Assembly (NCBI RefSeq): GCF_009799925.1
Contig: NZ_WELK01000004.1
Location: 186,001 to 250,000, forward strand
Direction of reading: 5' to 3'
Length of the DNA: 64,000 nt
Source of the DNA: Pseudomonas sp. R-28-1W-6
Lineage (GTDB): Bacteria > Pseudomonadota > Gammaproteobacteria > Pseudomonadales > Pseudomonadaceae
The number at the start of each line of letters is the position of its first letter. Positions within the stretch are counted from its first letter, which is position 1. This document shows positions 1 to 9,224 of the stretch, one piece after another. The position numbers were made by a program, and so were the translations under genes. The notes beneath the pieces are model-generated. The model saw only the letters and a list, made by a program, of their open reading frames with translations, made no database searches and was not told the DNA's origin.

Positions 1-150
1 GACGAGAAGGGCTACGTGTACTACCCGAACGTCAACGTGGTCGAGGAAATGGCCGACATGATTTCTGCCAGTCGCGCCTTCCAGACCAACGTGGAAATGA
101 TGAACACCGCCAAGCAGATGATGCAGCGCGTACTGACCCTGGGCCAGTAA
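1..150 (+). CDS. flgC: Flagellar basal-body rod protein FlgC (3' end only)
   Basis: The window opens inside this gene; the last 49 codons and the TAA stop are present. The translated end contains [19 protein letters not shown], the C-terminal helix typical of FlgC/FlgG-type axial proteins, which packs against the N-terminal helix in the rod. FlgC forms part of the proximal rod that crosses the periplasm. It lies 22 bases ahead of flgD, which supports the flgBCDE order. Start and upstream control are outside the window. FlgC rather than FlgB or FlgF is inferred from the tail sequence and the position before flgD. Confidence 0.93.
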   Translation, partial: DEKGYVYYPNVNVVEEMADMISASRAFQTNVEMMNTAKQMMQRVLTLGQ

Positions 151-172
151 GCCGCGAACGAGGAGCGAGAAA

Positions 173-841
173 ATGAGCGTTAGTGGCGTCAGTTCGGCCC
201 TGGACCAGTACCAGATCAAACAGGACACCACGCAGAACAAGGAGCTTGGCAAGAACGAGTTCCTCAACCTGCTGGTGGCCCAGTTGAACAACCAGAACCC
301 GCTGGAGCCCCAGGGCAACGGCGAGTTCATTGCCCAGCTGGCGCAGTTCAGCCAGGTCGAGGGCATCGAGAAACTCAACACCAGCATGGGCTCGCTGCTG
401 TCCGGCTACCAGTCTTCGCAGGCGCTGCAGGCCTCCTCGCTGGTCGGGCGCAAGGTCATAGTGCCGACCGACAAGGCCGTGGTGGATACCGCGGAAACCT
501 TCAAGGCCAGCCTGGTTCTGCCGGTCACCAGCAGCAACGTCTACGTCAATATTTACGACAGCGCGGGGGCTTCGGTGGGCCGTGTCAACCTGGGGCAGCA
601 GGCAGCCGGCAATGTCAGCTTCATGTGGGACGGCAAGGATGCTAGCGGCAAAGTCTTGCCGCCCGGTACTTACAAGTTCGAGGCGCAGGCCACTTATGCC
701 GATGGCACCAAAGGCCTCTACACCATGCTGCCCGCCAACGTCGACAGCGTCACCCTGGGCCAGAACGGCGGTGAGCTGACACTAAACCTTGCCGGCCTGG
801 GCAGCGTCCCGCTGTCGCAGGTGCAGGTCATCGGTCAATAA
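173..841 (+). CDS. flgD: Flagellar hook cap / assembly scaffold FlgD
   Basis: FlgD sits at the tip of the growing hook, lets FlgE subunits polymerise, and is later replaced by FlgK. The 222-residue product has the family N-terminus with KNEFLNLLVAQLNNQNPLEP at about residues 28-47, followed by an FnIII/tudor-like C-terminal domain; DGKDASGKVLPPGTYKF at about 152-168 is the characteristic FlgD Ig-like segment. There is no signal peptide, as expected for a type III flagellar export substrate. The ATG follows a GGAGCGAGA ribosome binding site. flgE follows after 44 bases, so the two are almost certainly co-transcribed. Confidence 0.97.
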   Translation: MSVSGVSSALDQYQIKQDTTQNKELGKNEFLNLLVAQLNNQNPLEPQGNGEFIAQLAQFSQVEGIEKLNTSMGSLLSGYQSSQALQASSLVGRKVIVPTDKAVVDTAETFKASLVLPVTSSNVYVNIYDSAGASVGRVNLGQQAAGNVSFMWDGKDASGKVLPPGTYKFEAQATYADGTKGLYTMLPANVDSVTLGQNGGELTLNLAGLGSVPLSQVQVIGQ

Positions 842-885
842 CGCACAGATTGTAAGCGCCGACAGTAACGGCAAAGGAGAATTCC

Positions 886-2226
886 ATGGCTTTCAATATC
901 GGGCTCAGCGGTCTGCGCGCGGCCACCAGTGATCTCAACGTCACCGGCAACAACATTGCCAACGCCGGCACCGCCGGCTTCAAGCAGTCGCGCGCGGAGT
1001 TTGCCGACGTGTATGCCGCCTCGGTGCTGGGCTCCGGCTCCAACCCCCAGGGTAGTGGTGTGCTGCTGGGCGATGTGTCGCAGCTGTTCAACCAGGGCAA
1101 CATCAACTACACGCAGAATGCGCTGGACCTGGCCATCAACGGCAACGGTTTCTTCCAGACCAGTAACAATGGTGAGGTCAGCTACACTCGTGCTGGTTAC
1201 TTCGGTACCGACCGCGACGGCTACATGGTCAATAACTTCGGCTATCGGTTGCAGGGCTACGCAGTGGATGGCAATGGTAATCTGCAAAATGGTGTTGTGA
1301 GCGATATACAGATTCGTACCGCGGCTCAAGCGCCTCGCGCCACCGAGAATATCGCACAAACCTTCAACCTCAACTCGAATAACGCTGTACCAACAACCGT
1401 ACCTTTCAATCCTGCCGATCCGACTACCTACAACTCGTCGACTTCGACCAATATCTACGATACTCAGGGTAATGCTCATCAACTGACCCAGTACTTCGTC
1501 AAGACTGGGGCCAATACTTGGGATATGAATGTACTGATTGATGGACGTAACCCGGCGTCGCCAGAAACTACGCTTCCTGGACCGCCTCCTTCTCCAAACC
1601 TCCTTGCCACATCGCCGTTCACCGCGAATCTAACCTTCAGTGCCTCTGGCCAATTGCTGTCGACTGCGTCTGCCGATTTCACAGTGAATCTCGATGGCAC
1701 CATTGACTTGACCAATTGGGTACCGGCTGCGTCGGATAACTCTGTTCCTCCTGTATGGAGTGGTAACGGCGCCAATGCGGCGACTGCGGGTATCAACATC
1801 GATTTTCGCGACGCTACCCAGTTTGCTAGCACCTTTGCTGTCACCGCAGTCGATCAGGATGGCTACACCACTGGTGAATTGGCCGGTCTGGAGATCGACG
1901 ATACCGGGGTGATATTTGCTCGCTACACCAATGAGCAATCACTGGTTCAGGGGCAGATAGTGCTTGCTAGCTTCGCCAACGTGCAGGGGCTGACACCGGT
2001 AGGCAAGACCGCCTGGGTCCAGTCCTTCGCCTCGGGTGAGCCGGTTGTAGGCACGCCGCGTTCCGGGACCTTGGGTGCATTGCAGTCGGGCGCCTTGGAG
2101 GACTCCAACGTCGAGCTGTCGGACCAGCTGGTCAATCTGATCGTGGCCCAGCGCAACTACCAGGCCAACGCCAAGACCATCGAAACCGAGAGCGCGATCA
2201 CCCAGACCATCATCAACCTGCGTTGA
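886..2226 (+). CDS. flgE: Flagellar hook protein FlgE
   Basis: FlgE is the structural subunit of the hook, the universal joint between rod and filament. The 446-residue protein starts with the D0 helix MAFNIGLSGLRAATSDL and the NNIANAGTAGFK motif and ends with NYQANAKTIETESAITQTI, the paired C-terminal D0 helix. The ends are conserved and high in GC. The middle (about codons 130-360, bases 1270-1980) uses many AT-ending codons (AAT, ACT, GAT) unlike the flanks, as is usual for the surface-exposed D1/D2 domains that diversify. A strong terminator follows, so this is the last gene of the flgBCDE transcript. Confidence 0.97.
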   Translation: MAFNIGLSGLRAATSDLNVTGNNIANAGTAGFKQSRAEFADVYAASVLGSGSNPQGSGVLLGDVSQLFNQGNINYTQNALDLAINGNGFFQTSNNGEVSYTRAGYFGTDRDGYMVNNFGYRLQGYAVDGNGNLQNGVVSDIQIRTAAQAPRATENIAQTFNLNSNNAVPTTVPFNPADPTTYNSSTSTNIYDTQGNAHQLTQYFVKTGANTWDMNVLIDGRNPASPETTLPGPPPSPNLLATSPFTANLTFSASGQLLSTASADFTVNLDGTIDLTNWVPAASDNSVPPVWSGNGANAATAGINIDFRDATQFASTFAVTAVDQDGYTTGELAGLEIDDTGVIFARYTNEQSLVQGQIVLASFANVQGLTPVGKTAWVQSFASGEPVVGTPRSGTLGALQSGALEDSNVELSDQLVNLIVAQRNYQANAKTIETESAITQTIINLR

Positions 2227-2285
2227 TTAGCCGCTCTCTGGCGATGGCTTGCCGCCGCCGGCAATGCATCGCCGCTGCGTCCCTG

Positions 2286-2318
2286 CAAAGGCTCCTTCGG
2301 GAGCCTTTGTTTTTATTT
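2286..2318 (+). terminator. Intrinsic terminator after flgE
   Basis: A perfect 10-bp stem, CAAAGGCTCC / GGAGCCTTTG, closes on a TTCG tetraloop and is followed by a T-rich run (TTTTTATTT). It lies 60 bases past the flgE stop and ahead of the flgF promoter, so it separates the flgBCDE and flgFGHIJKL units. Confidence 0.93.
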
Positions 2319-2359
2319 AAATTGAATAAAATCAATATCTTGTAATGTTTTTTGAAGAG

Positions 2360-2374
2360 TGGCACGGCGTTTGC
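2360..2374 (+). promoter_or_regulatory. Sigma-54 promoter of the flgFGHIJKL operon
   Basis: TGGCACGGCGTTTGC matches the RpoN consensus TGGCACG-N4-TTGC at every defined base, with exactly ten bases between the -24 GG and -12 GC. It lies 54 bases upstream of the flgF ATG and directly after the flgE terminator. In P. aeruginosa this unit is known to depend on RpoN with FleR; that dependence is inferred here. Confidence 0.9.
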
Positions 2375-2428
2375 TGAGTAGCTTGCATTGAAGTTGCGAG
2401 CGGCAATCGCCGACCCTCGGAGAAGAAC

Positions 2429-3172
2429 ATGGACAAGATGCTCTACGTTGCCATGACGGGCGCCAGCCAGAACACCATGGCGCAGCGTGCCCATGCCAAC
2501 AACCTGGCCAACATTTCCACCACCGGCTTTCACCGCGACTTCGAGCAGGCGCGCTCGATGCCGGTGTTCGGCGACAGCTTCCCGGCGCGCGTGTATGCGA
2601 TGAGCGAGCGCCCGGGCACCGACTTCACCCCGGGCACGCTGCAGGAAACCGGGCGCGACCTGGACGTGGCGGTTGATGGTCAGGGCTGGATTGCCGTGCA
2701 GTCCGCCGATGGCAGCGAAGCCTATGTGCGCACCGGCAGCCTGCAGATCGATGCCCTCGGCCAGCTGCGCACCGGCAACGGTTTGCCGGTACTGGGCAAC
2801 GGCGGGCCGATTGCCGTGCCGCCGGAACAGAAGGTGGAGATCGCCCAGGACGGCACCATCAGCATTCGCGCCCTCGGCGAGGCGCCGAACGTGATGGCCG
2901 AAGTCGACCGCATCAAGCTGGTCAATCCGGACCCGAAGACCCTGGAGAAGGGCGCCGATGGCCTGATCCGGATCAAGGACTCCACCCAGCCGCAGCAGGC
3001 CGATGCCAATGTGCGCCTGACTTCCGGCTTCCTCGAGGCGAGCAACGTCAACGCCGTCGAAGAGATGACCGCCATGCTCTCGCTGTCTCGCCAGTTCGAG
3101 CTGCACGTGAAGATGATGCGTACCGCCGAGGAAGGCGCCACGGCCATGGCACGGGTCATGCAACTCAGCTAA
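2429..3172 (+). CDS. flgF: Flagellar basal-body rod protein FlgF
   Basis: FlgF is a proximal rod subunit. The 247-residue product begins MDKMLYVAMTGASQNTMAQ and carries the rod/hook family motif NNLANISTTGFHRD at about residues 27-40; it ends with the helical NVNAVEEMTAMLSLSRQFE segment. The length fits FlgF (about 250) and not FlgG (about 261). The ATG follows CGGAGAAG. It is the first gene of the unit driven by the sigma-54 promoter at 2360 and lies 46 bases before flgG, its closest paralogue. Confidence 0.97.
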   Translation: MDKMLYVAMTGASQNTMAQRAHANNLANISTTGFHRDFEQARSMPVFGDSFPARVYAMSERPGTDFTPGTLQETGRDLDVAVDGQGWIAVQSADGSEAYVRTGSLQIDALGQLRTGNGLPVLGNGGPIAVPPEQKVEIAQDGTISIRALGEAPNVMAEVDRIKLVNPDPKTLEKGADGLIRIKDSTQPQQADANVRLTSGFLEASNVNAVEEMTAMLSLSRQFELHVKMMRTAEEGATAMARVMQLS

Positions 3173-3218
3173 TTACCAACGCGAAGCGCCATGAAACTGG
3201 CGCTCGAGGAGAAACAAC

Positions 3219-4004
3219 ATGCTTCCTGCTCTCTGGGTTGCCAAAACCGGTCTGTCCGCCCAGGACATGAACCTGACCACCATTTCCAACAACCTGGCGA
3301 ACGTCTCGACCACCGGGTTCAAGCGCGATCGCGCCGAGTTCGAGGACCTGCTCTACCAGATCCGCCGCCAGCCCGGCGGTCAGTCCAGCCAGGACAGCGA
3401 GTTGCCCACCGGCCTGCAGCTGGGTACCGGGGTACGCATTGTCGGCACGCAGAAGATCCATACCCAGGGCAGCCTGCAGACCACCGAGCAGCCGCTCGAC
3501 CTGGCCATCAACGGTCGCGGCTTCTTCCAGGTGCTGCTGCCGGACGGCACCGTCTCCTACACCCGTGACGGCAGCTTCCACCTGGACTCCGATGGCCAGG
3601 TCGTCACCAGCCAGGGCTTTGCCCTGGAACCGGCCATCGTCCTGCCGGCCGAAGTGCAGACCTTCACCGTCGGCGAGGACGGCACCGCTTCGGTGACCAC
3701 CGTCGGCAACCCGACGCCGCAAGTGGTCGGCAACATCCAGACCGCCGACTTCGTCAACCCGGCGGGCCTGCAGGCCATCGGCAGCAACCTGTACCTGGAA
3801 ACCGCGGCCAGCGGTGCCCCGCAGGTAGGCACCCCGGGCCTGACCGGTCTCGGCGTGATGGTGCAGAACACCCTGGAAAACTCCAACGTCAGCGTGGTCG
3901 AGGAACTGGTGAATATGATCACCACCCAGCGCGCCTACGAGATGAACTCCAAGGTCATCTCCACCGCCGACCAGATGCTGTCCTTTATTACCCAGAATCT
4001 TTAA
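3219..4004 (+). CDS. flgG: Flagellar distal rod protein FlgG
   Basis: FlgG builds the distal rod that passes through the P and L rings. The 261-residue protein is the usual length and begins [19 protein letters not shown], followed by [20 protein letters not shown], a near-invariant FlgG stretch. The C-terminus [20 protein letters not shown] is the matching D0 helix. There is no signal peptide, consistent with export through the flagellar type III apparatus. The ribosome binding site GAGGAG precedes the ATG. Confidence 0.98.
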   Translation: MLPALWVAKTGLSAQDMNLTTISNNLANVSTTGFKRDRAEFEDLLYQIRRQPGGQSSQDSELPTGLQLGTGVRIVGTQKIHTQGSLQTTEQPLDLAINGRGFFQVLLPDGTVSYTRDGSFHLDSDGQVVTSQGFALEPAIVLPAEVQTFTVGEDGTASVTTVGNPTPQVVGNIQTADFVNPAGLQAIGSNLYLETAASGAPQVGTPGLTGLGVMVQNTLENSNVSVVEELVNMITTQRAYEMNSKVISTADQMLSFITQNL

Positions 4005-4068
4005 TGCGCGTTGCCGGGCCTGGCTCGGCAAGCGCCTAAAGCAACAAGAACGCCGTGAGGTAGTGGTT

Positions 4069-4782
4069 ATGAACCGGCTGATGATTCTTCTTACCGTGCT
4101 GAGCGCGACCGCCCTGAGCGGCTGCGTGTCGCCACCGCCGAAGCCGGACGATCCCTACTACGCCCCGGTGCTGCCGCGCACCCCGCTGCCGGCCGCGCAG
4201 ACCAACGGCGCGATCTACCAGGCCGGTTTCGAAACCAACCTGTACGACGACCGCAAGGCTTATCGGGTGGGCGACATCATCACCATCACCCTCAGCGAGA
4301 AGACCCAGGCGAGCAAGTCGGCCGGCTCGAAGATGGCCAAGGACAGCAGCGCCAATATCGGCCTGACCTCGCTGTTTGGCGGTGGCGTGTCGGTGGATAA
4401 CCCTGACAGCGACCTCAACCCTCTCGATGCGGCCAAGCTGAGCCTGGATGCAGCGTACAGCGGCAGCCGTGAAACCGAAGGCGACAGCGCCGCGGACCAG
4501 AGCAACAGCCTGTCCGGCTCGATCACCGTGACCGTCGCCGAAGTGCTGCCCAATGGCATCCTCTCCGTGCGCGGCGAGAAGTGGCTGACCCTGAACACCG
4601 GCGACGAGCTGGTGCGCATCGCCGGCATGATCCGTTCCGACGATATCGCCACCGACAACACCGTGTCCTCGACCCGGGTGGCCAATGCCCGCATCACCTA
4701 TTCGGGCACCGGCGCCTTCGCCGATGCCAGCCAGCCTGGGTGGTTCGACCGTTTCTTCATGAGCCCGCTGTTCCCGTTCTGA
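4069..4782 (+). CDS. flgH: Flagellar L-ring lipoprotein FlgH
   Basis: FlgH forms the outer-membrane L ring, the bushing of the distal rod. From the ATG at 4069 the protein has 237 residues with a lipoprotein signal ending LSATALSGC, placing the lipidated cysteine at residue 19. Typical FlgH features follow: [20 protein letters not shown] and, later, [12 protein letters not shown] and [24 protein letters not shown] two codons upstream is possible, but GAGG at 4057-4060 is correctly spaced for the ATG. Sec export distinguishes it from the type III-exported rod genes around it. flgI follows after 13 bases. Confidence 0.97.
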   Translation: MNRLMILLTVLSATALSGCVSPPPKPDDPYYAPVLPRTPLPAAQTNGAIYQAGFETNLYDDRKAYRVGDIITITLSEKTQASKSAGSKMAKDSSANIGLTSLFGGGVSVDNPDSDLNPLDAAKLSLDAAYSGSRETEGDSAADQSNSLSGSITVTVAEVLPNGILSVRGEKWLTLNTGDELVRIAGMIRSDDIATDNTVSSTRVANARITYSGTGAFADASQPGWFDRFFMSPLFPF

Positions 4783-4795
4783 CCAGGTATCGATC

Positions 4796-5896
4796 ATGAA
4801 GCGACTGATTTCCGTCATCTGCCTGCTGCTCGCCGCCGGCACCGTGCAGGCCGAACGCCTGAAGGATCTGGCCAGCATCCAGGGGGTGCGCAGCAACCAG
4901 CTGATCGGCTACGGCCTGGTGGTCGGCCTCAACGGCACCGGTGACCAGACCACGCAGACCCCGTTCACCTTGCAGACCTTCAACAACATGCTGGCCCAGT
5001 TCGGCATCAAGGTGCCGCCCGGTGGCGGCAACGTGCAACTGAAAAACGTCGCGGCGGTGTCCATCCACGCCGAACTGCCGCCGTTCGCCAAGCCGGGGCA
5101 GACCATCGACGTGACCATTTCCTCGATCGGCAACGCCAAGAGCCTGCGCGGCGGCAGCCTGCTGCTGGCGCCATTGAAGGGCATCGACGGCAACGTCTAT
5201 GCCGTGGCCCAGGGCAACCTGGTGGTCGGCGGCTTCGATGCCGAAGGCAGCGACGGCTCACGAATCACCGTCAACGTGCCGTCGGCCGGGCGCATCCCGG
5301 CCGGGGCCACGGTGGAGCGGCCGGTGCCGAGCGGCTTCGAGCAGGGCAACAGCCTGACCCTCAACCTCAACCGCCCGGACTTCACCACGGCGAAGAACAT
5401 CGTCGACCAGCTCAATGGCCTGCTCGGCCCGGGCGTGGCCCAGGCCATCGACGGCGGCTCGATCCGCGTCAGCGCGCCGCTGGACCCGAACCAGCGCGTC
5501 GATTACCTGTCGGTGCTGGAAAACATCGAAGTCGAGGCGGGGCAGGCGGTGGCCAAGGTCATCATCAACTCGCGTACCGGAACCATCGTCATCGGCCAGA
5601 ACGTGCGCGTGCAGCCGGCCGCGGTGACCCACGGCAGCCTGACCGTGACCATCACCGAAGACCCGATCGTCAGCCAGCCGGAGGCGTTTTCCGGCGGGCA
5701 GACCGCGGTGGTGCCGAACTCCAAGGTCGATGCGGTGCAGGAGGCCAAGCCGATGTTCAAGTTCGGCCCCGGCACCACCCTGGATGAAATCGTCCGCGCG
5801 GTGAACCAGGTCGGCGCCGCACCTTCCGACCTGATGGCCATCCTGGAGGCGCTCAAGCAAGCCGGCGCCCTGCAGGCCGACCTGATCGTGATCTAA
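4796..5896 (+). CDS. flgI: Flagellar P-ring protein FlgI
   Basis: FlgI assembles into the periplasmic P ring around the distal rod. The 366-residue precursor has a Sec signal peptide ([19 protein letters not shown], cleavage after about residue 19) and then the family start [20 protein letters not shown], followed by [13 protein letters not shown]. The C-terminus [20 protein letters not shown] is also typical of FlgI. Size and order (flgH-flgI-flgJ) are standard. The gene is separated from flgJ by 11 bases containing AAGGAGG, which serves flgJ. Confidence 0.98.
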   Translation: MKRLISVICLLLAAGTVQAERLKDLASIQGVRSNQLIGYGLVVGLNGTGDQTTQTPFTLQTFNNMLAQFGIKVPPGGGNVQLKNVAAVSIHAELPPFAKPGQTIDVTISSIGNAKSLRGGSLLLAPLKGIDGNVYAVAQGNLVVGGFDAEGSDGSRITVNVPSAGRIPAGATVERPVPSGFEQGNSLTLNLNRPDFTTAKNIVDQLNGLLGPGVAQAIDGGSIRVSAPLDPNQRVDYLSVLENIEVEAGQAVAKVIINSRTGTIVIGQNVRVQPAAVTHGSLTVTITEDPIVSQPEAFSGGQTAVVPNSKVDAVQEAKPMFKFGPGTTLDEIVRAVNQVGAAPSDLMAILEALKQAGALQADLIVI

Positions 5897-5907
5897 AGGA
5901 GGCGGCC

Positions 5908-7083
5908 ATGGATTCCCGACTTTCAGCCGGCCTCGCCGGCGGCAAGCCACTCGACAGCGGTGCCTACACCGACCTGAACCGGCTCAACCAGTTCAAGGTC
6001 AACGGCGACAGCGACGGCAACATCAAGAAGGTGGCGCAGGAGTTCGAGTCGCTGTTCCTCAACGAGATGATGAAGGCCATGCGCTCGGCGAACGCGGTGT
6101 TCGCCGAAGGCAACTTCATGAACAGCAACGAGAGCAAGACCTACCAGGACATGCACGACCAGCAGCTGGCCGTGACCCTGTCCAAGAGCGGCGGCGGCAT
6201 CGGCCTGGCCGATGTGCTGGAACGCCAGCTGTCGAAGATGAAGGGGCCCAGCGAGCGGCCCAATCCGTTCGCCAAGGTGGCCGAGCAGGCCGCCGTCGCG
6301 GCCATCCCGCAAGGCTTCAAGGACGAGGCGGGGAGCGTGCGCGACGACTCCAAGCTGATCAACCAGCGCCGCCTGAGCCTACCGGGCAAACTCACCGATC
6401 GCCTGCTGGCGGGCATCGTGCCGGCCAGCACCGAGGCCGACACGCAGCCGCTGGCGGCTGCCGACTGGCTGCCGAGCAAGGCCGCCAAGAGCGACCAGCG
6501 CCAGGAACTGAACCTGCAGGACAGCGATGCCCTCAGCGGTCGGCGGCTGGCCCAGCCGCCGCTGGCGCCGGGCAAGTCGGCGTTCCAGTCGGCCGAGGAA
6601 TTCATCGCCACCATGCTGCCGATGGCCGAGCAGGCGGCACAGAAGATCGGCGTCGATGCCCGTTACCTGGTGGCCCAGGCCGCCCTGGAAACCGGCTGGG
6701 GCAAGTCGATCATTCGCCAGCAGGATGGCTCCAGCAGCCACAACCTGTTCGGCATCAAGAGCCATGGCGGCTGGCAGGGCGAGTCGGCCCGGGTGCTGAC
6801 CACCGAGTACAAGGGCGGCGAGGCGGTCAAGGAGGCGGCTTCGTTCCGCGCCTACGACTCCTACCAGCAGAGCTTCAACGACTACGTGAGTTTCCTGCAG
6901 GGCAATGGCCGCTATCAGCAAGCGCTGGCCGCGACCGACAACCCGGAAAGCTTCGTGCGCGAGCTGCAGGAGGCCGGTTATGCCACCGACCCGCAGTACG
7001 CCCGCAAGATCGCCCAGATCGCGCGCAAGATGCAGACCTACCAGGCGGTAGCGTCCGTCGACAGCGCGACCACCAGGACCTGA
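5908..7083 (+). CDS. flgJ: Rod cap and peptidoglycan hydrolase FlgJ
   Basis: FlgJ caps the growing rod and cuts peptidoglycan so the rod can pass. The 391-residue protein has the N-terminal rod-binding domain (QEFESLFLNEMMKAMR at about 44-59), a long linker (about 110-225), and a C-terminal beta-N-acetylglucosaminidase domain from about 228, with AALETGWGKS holding the likely catalytic Glu261 and later NLFGIKSHGGW. The two-domain form is the one usual in gamma- and betaproteobacteria. The start is set by AGGAGG eight bases upstream. flgK follows after 9 bases. Confidence 0.97.
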   Translation: MDSRLSAGLAGGKPLDSGAYTDLNRLNQFKVNGDSDGNIKKVAQEFESLFLNEMMKAMRSANAVFAEGNFMNSNESKTYQDMHDQQLAVTLSKSGGGIGLADVLERQLSKMKGPSERPNPFAKVAEQAAVAAIPQGFKDEAGSVRDDSKLINQRRLSLPGKLTDRLLAGIVPASTEADTQPLAAADWLPSKAAKSDQRQELNLQDSDALSGRRLAQPPLAPGKSAFQSAEEFIATMLPMAEQAAQKIGVDARYLVAQAALETGWGKSIIRQQDGSSSHNLFGIKSHGGWQGESARVLTTEYKGGEAVKEAASFRAYDSYQQSFNDYVSFLQGNGRYQQALAATDNPESFVRELQEAGYATDPQYARKIAQIARKMQTYQAVASVDSATTRT

Positions 7084-7092
7084 GGCTGAGAT

Positions 7093-9111
7093 ATGGCTGA
7101 CCTACTGAACATTGGCCTGTCCGGGCTGGCGGCGAACAAGACCTCGCTGGCGGTCACCGGCCACAACATCACCAACGTCAACACCCCCGGGTTTTCCCGC
7201 CAGGACACGGTGCAGGCCACGCGCATCCCGCAATTCAGCGGCGCCGGCTATATCGGTTCGGGCACCACGCTGACGGATGTTCGCCGCAGCTACAGCGAGT
7301 TCCTGACCACCCAGGTGCGTACCAGTACGGCGCTGAGCAGTGACGTGGAGGCTTACAGGAGTCAGATCGAGCAGCTCGATTCATTGCTGGCCGGCACCAC
7401 CACCGGCATCACGCCCTCGCTGCAGAAGTTCTTCTCGTCGTTGCAGACCGCCGCCGAGGACCCCGCCAACATCCCGGCGCGGCAACTGGTGTTGTCCGAA
7501 GCGGAAGGTCTGGCGCGGCGCTTCAATACAGTTTACGACCGCATCAGCGAGCAGAACGAGTTCATCAACAAGCAGATGGTAGCGGTCAGCGACCAGGTCA
7601 ATCGCCTGGCGACCTCCATCGCCAGCTACAACGAAGCGATTGCCGTGGCCGCGGCCAACGGCCAGCAGCCCAACGACCTGCTGGACGCCCGCGAAGAGGC
7701 GATCCGCCAGCTGTCCACCTACGTCGGCGTGACGGTGGTGGCGCAGGATGACAACTCGGTCAACCTGTTCGTCGGCTCCGGTCAGCCGCTGGTGGTGGGC
7801 AGCACCACCAGTCGCCTGGAAGTAGTGCCGGGGCAGGGCGACCCGACCCGCTTCGAGGTGAATTTCGTCAGCGGCGGTTCCAGCCAGGGCATCACCTCCT
7901 TGTTGACCGGCGGCGAGCTGGGCGGGTTGATCCGCTACCGCGCCGAGACCCTGGATCCGACCCTCAACTCGCTCGGCCGGCTGGCGCTGGCGGTCAGCGA
8001 CCAGGTCAATACCCAGCTCGGCCAGGGGCTGGACTTGAAGGGGCAGGTGGGTACCGCGCTGTTTGGCGATTACAACGATACGGCGTTGGCAACACTGCGG
8101 GTGCGGGCGTTCTCGAGTAATACCGGCAACGTCCAGCCGGCGCTGAACATCACCGACAGCAGCGTACTCACCACCAGCGACTATCGCCTGGAATATGACG
8201 GCACCAACTATACGGCGCGGCGGTTGAGCGATGGCGAGGCCATGACGCTGACTCCTTCGGGTCCCTATACCTATCCACAGACCCTGGCCTTTACCGATGC
8301 GGCCGGTCGCGATCAGGGCTTCGAACTGGTCATCGATAGCGCGCCGGCAGCGGGTGACCAATTCCTGCTCCAGCCCACGCGGCGCGGTGCCACCAGCATC
8401 GAGGTGGTGCTGGATCAGCCGGATCAATTGGCCTTCGCGGCGCCGGTGCGGGCTGAAGCAGCATTGCAGAACGGCGGCAGCGGTTCGATTTCTCAGCCTG
8501 ACCTGATCGCCGCCGGTGCCAGTCCGATTGATGCTACGGCTATTTCCGCTGCTTTACCGGTGGCCTTGACGTACAACGGTGCCGGCGCCTTTGAAAGCCC
8601 GCCGGGCACCCCGGTCGCCGGGCTGGCCCGGATTCCCGCCGGGGCATTCGTACCGGGACAGCTGAATACCTATGAGCTGGATCTGGGGGGCGGCAACCGG
8701 GTGAGTTTCACCGTCAGCGGTCGGCCGGAGGATGGCGACAGTTTCAGTCTGTCGTTCAACACCAATGGCGTATCGGACAACCGCAACGCGCTTAAGCTGG
8801 TGGATCTGCAAAGCAAGCAGACGGTTGGCGTGGACAAGACGGTGGGCATCGCCACCGGGGTCAGCTTCACCGATGGCTATGGCGACCTGGTCGAGCGAGT
8901 CGGCACCCTGACCGCACAGGCCCGCCAGGACAGCGAAGCCACTGGCGCCATCCTCAAGCAGGCCACTGACAATCGCGACTCGCTGTCGGCGGTCAACCTC
9001 GACGAGGAAGCCGCCAACCTGATCAAATTCGAGCAGTACTACAACGCTTCGGCACAGGTTATTCAAGTTGCCCGATCTTTGTTCGATACCCTGATCAATA
9101 CCTTCAGATAA
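7093..9111 (+). CDS. flgK: Flagellar hook-associated protein 1 FlgK
   Basis: FlgK is the first hook-filament junction protein. The 672-residue protein opens MADLLNIGLSGLAANKTSLA with the NITNVNTPGFSRQ motif and closes with EAANLIKFEQYYNASAQVIQ, the paired D0/D1 helices. The middle (about 340-560) carries the variable exposed domains and, at about 8080-8800, shows more mixed codon use than the ends. The length is within the Pseudomonas range (about 630-690). A REP-like palindrome begins immediately after its stop. Confidence 0.97.
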   Translation: MADLLNIGLSGLAANKTSLAVTGHNITNVNTPGFSRQDTVQATRIPQFSGAGYIGSGTTLTDVRRSYSEFLTTQVRTSTALSSDVEAYRSQIEQLDSLLAGTTTGITPSLQKFFSSLQTAAEDPANIPARQLVLSEAEGLARRFNTVYDRISEQNEFINKQMVAVSDQVNRLATSIASYNEAIAVAAANGQQPNDLLDAREEAIRQLSTYVGVTVVAQDDNSVNLFVGSGQPLVVGSTTSRLEVVPGQGDPTRFEVNFVSGGSSQGITSLLTGGELGGLIRYRAETLDPTLNSLGRLALAVSDQVNTQLGQGLDLKGQVGTALFGDYNDTALATLRVRAFSSNTGNVQPALNITDSSVLTTSDYRLEYDGTNYTARRLSDGEAMTLTPSGPYTYPQTLAFTDAAGRDQGFELVIDSAPAAGDQFLLQPTRRGATSIEVVLDQPDQLAFAAPVRAEAALQNGGSGSISQPDLIAAGASPIDATAISAALPVALTYNGAGAFESPPGTPVAGLARIPAGAFVPGQLNTYELDLGGGNRVSFTVSGRPEDGDSFSLSFNTNGVSDNRNALKLVDLQSKQTVGVDKTVGIATGVSFTDGYGDLVERVGTLTAQARQDSEATGAILKQATDNRDSLSAVNLDEEAANLIKFEQYYNASAQVIQVARSLFDTLINTFR

Positions 9112-9112
9112 A

Positions 9113-9184
9113 CCGTAGAGTGTGCGGGGCCGCCTAGGCCGTGCGCACCGATGAACCGCCCGGTGCGCACGGCGCACCCTACAG
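9113..9184. repeat. REP/MITE-like palindromic element between flgK and flgL
   Basis: The 72-base segment is an imperfect palindrome. Its core is a perfect 13-bp inverted repeat (9138-9150 with 9161-9173, GCCGTGCGCACCG and its complement) around a 10-base loop. The outer arms also match: CTGTAGGGTGCGCC read backward from 9184 resembles CCGTAGAGTGTGCGG from 9113. Elements with GTAGGGTGCGC ends are, to my knowledge, scattered through Pseudomonas intergenic regions. It has no T-tract and so is unlikely to be a normal terminator. Confidence 0.75.
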
Positions 9185-9224
9185 AACCCACCGGGGCCCG
9201 CCGGTTGCAGCAAGAGGCTCAAGC

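Noticed and set aside
9141..9224. Extended N-terminus for FlgL
   Set aside because: The 28 extra codons lie in the palindromic repeat, and the FlgL D0 helix and ribosome site fix the start at 9225.
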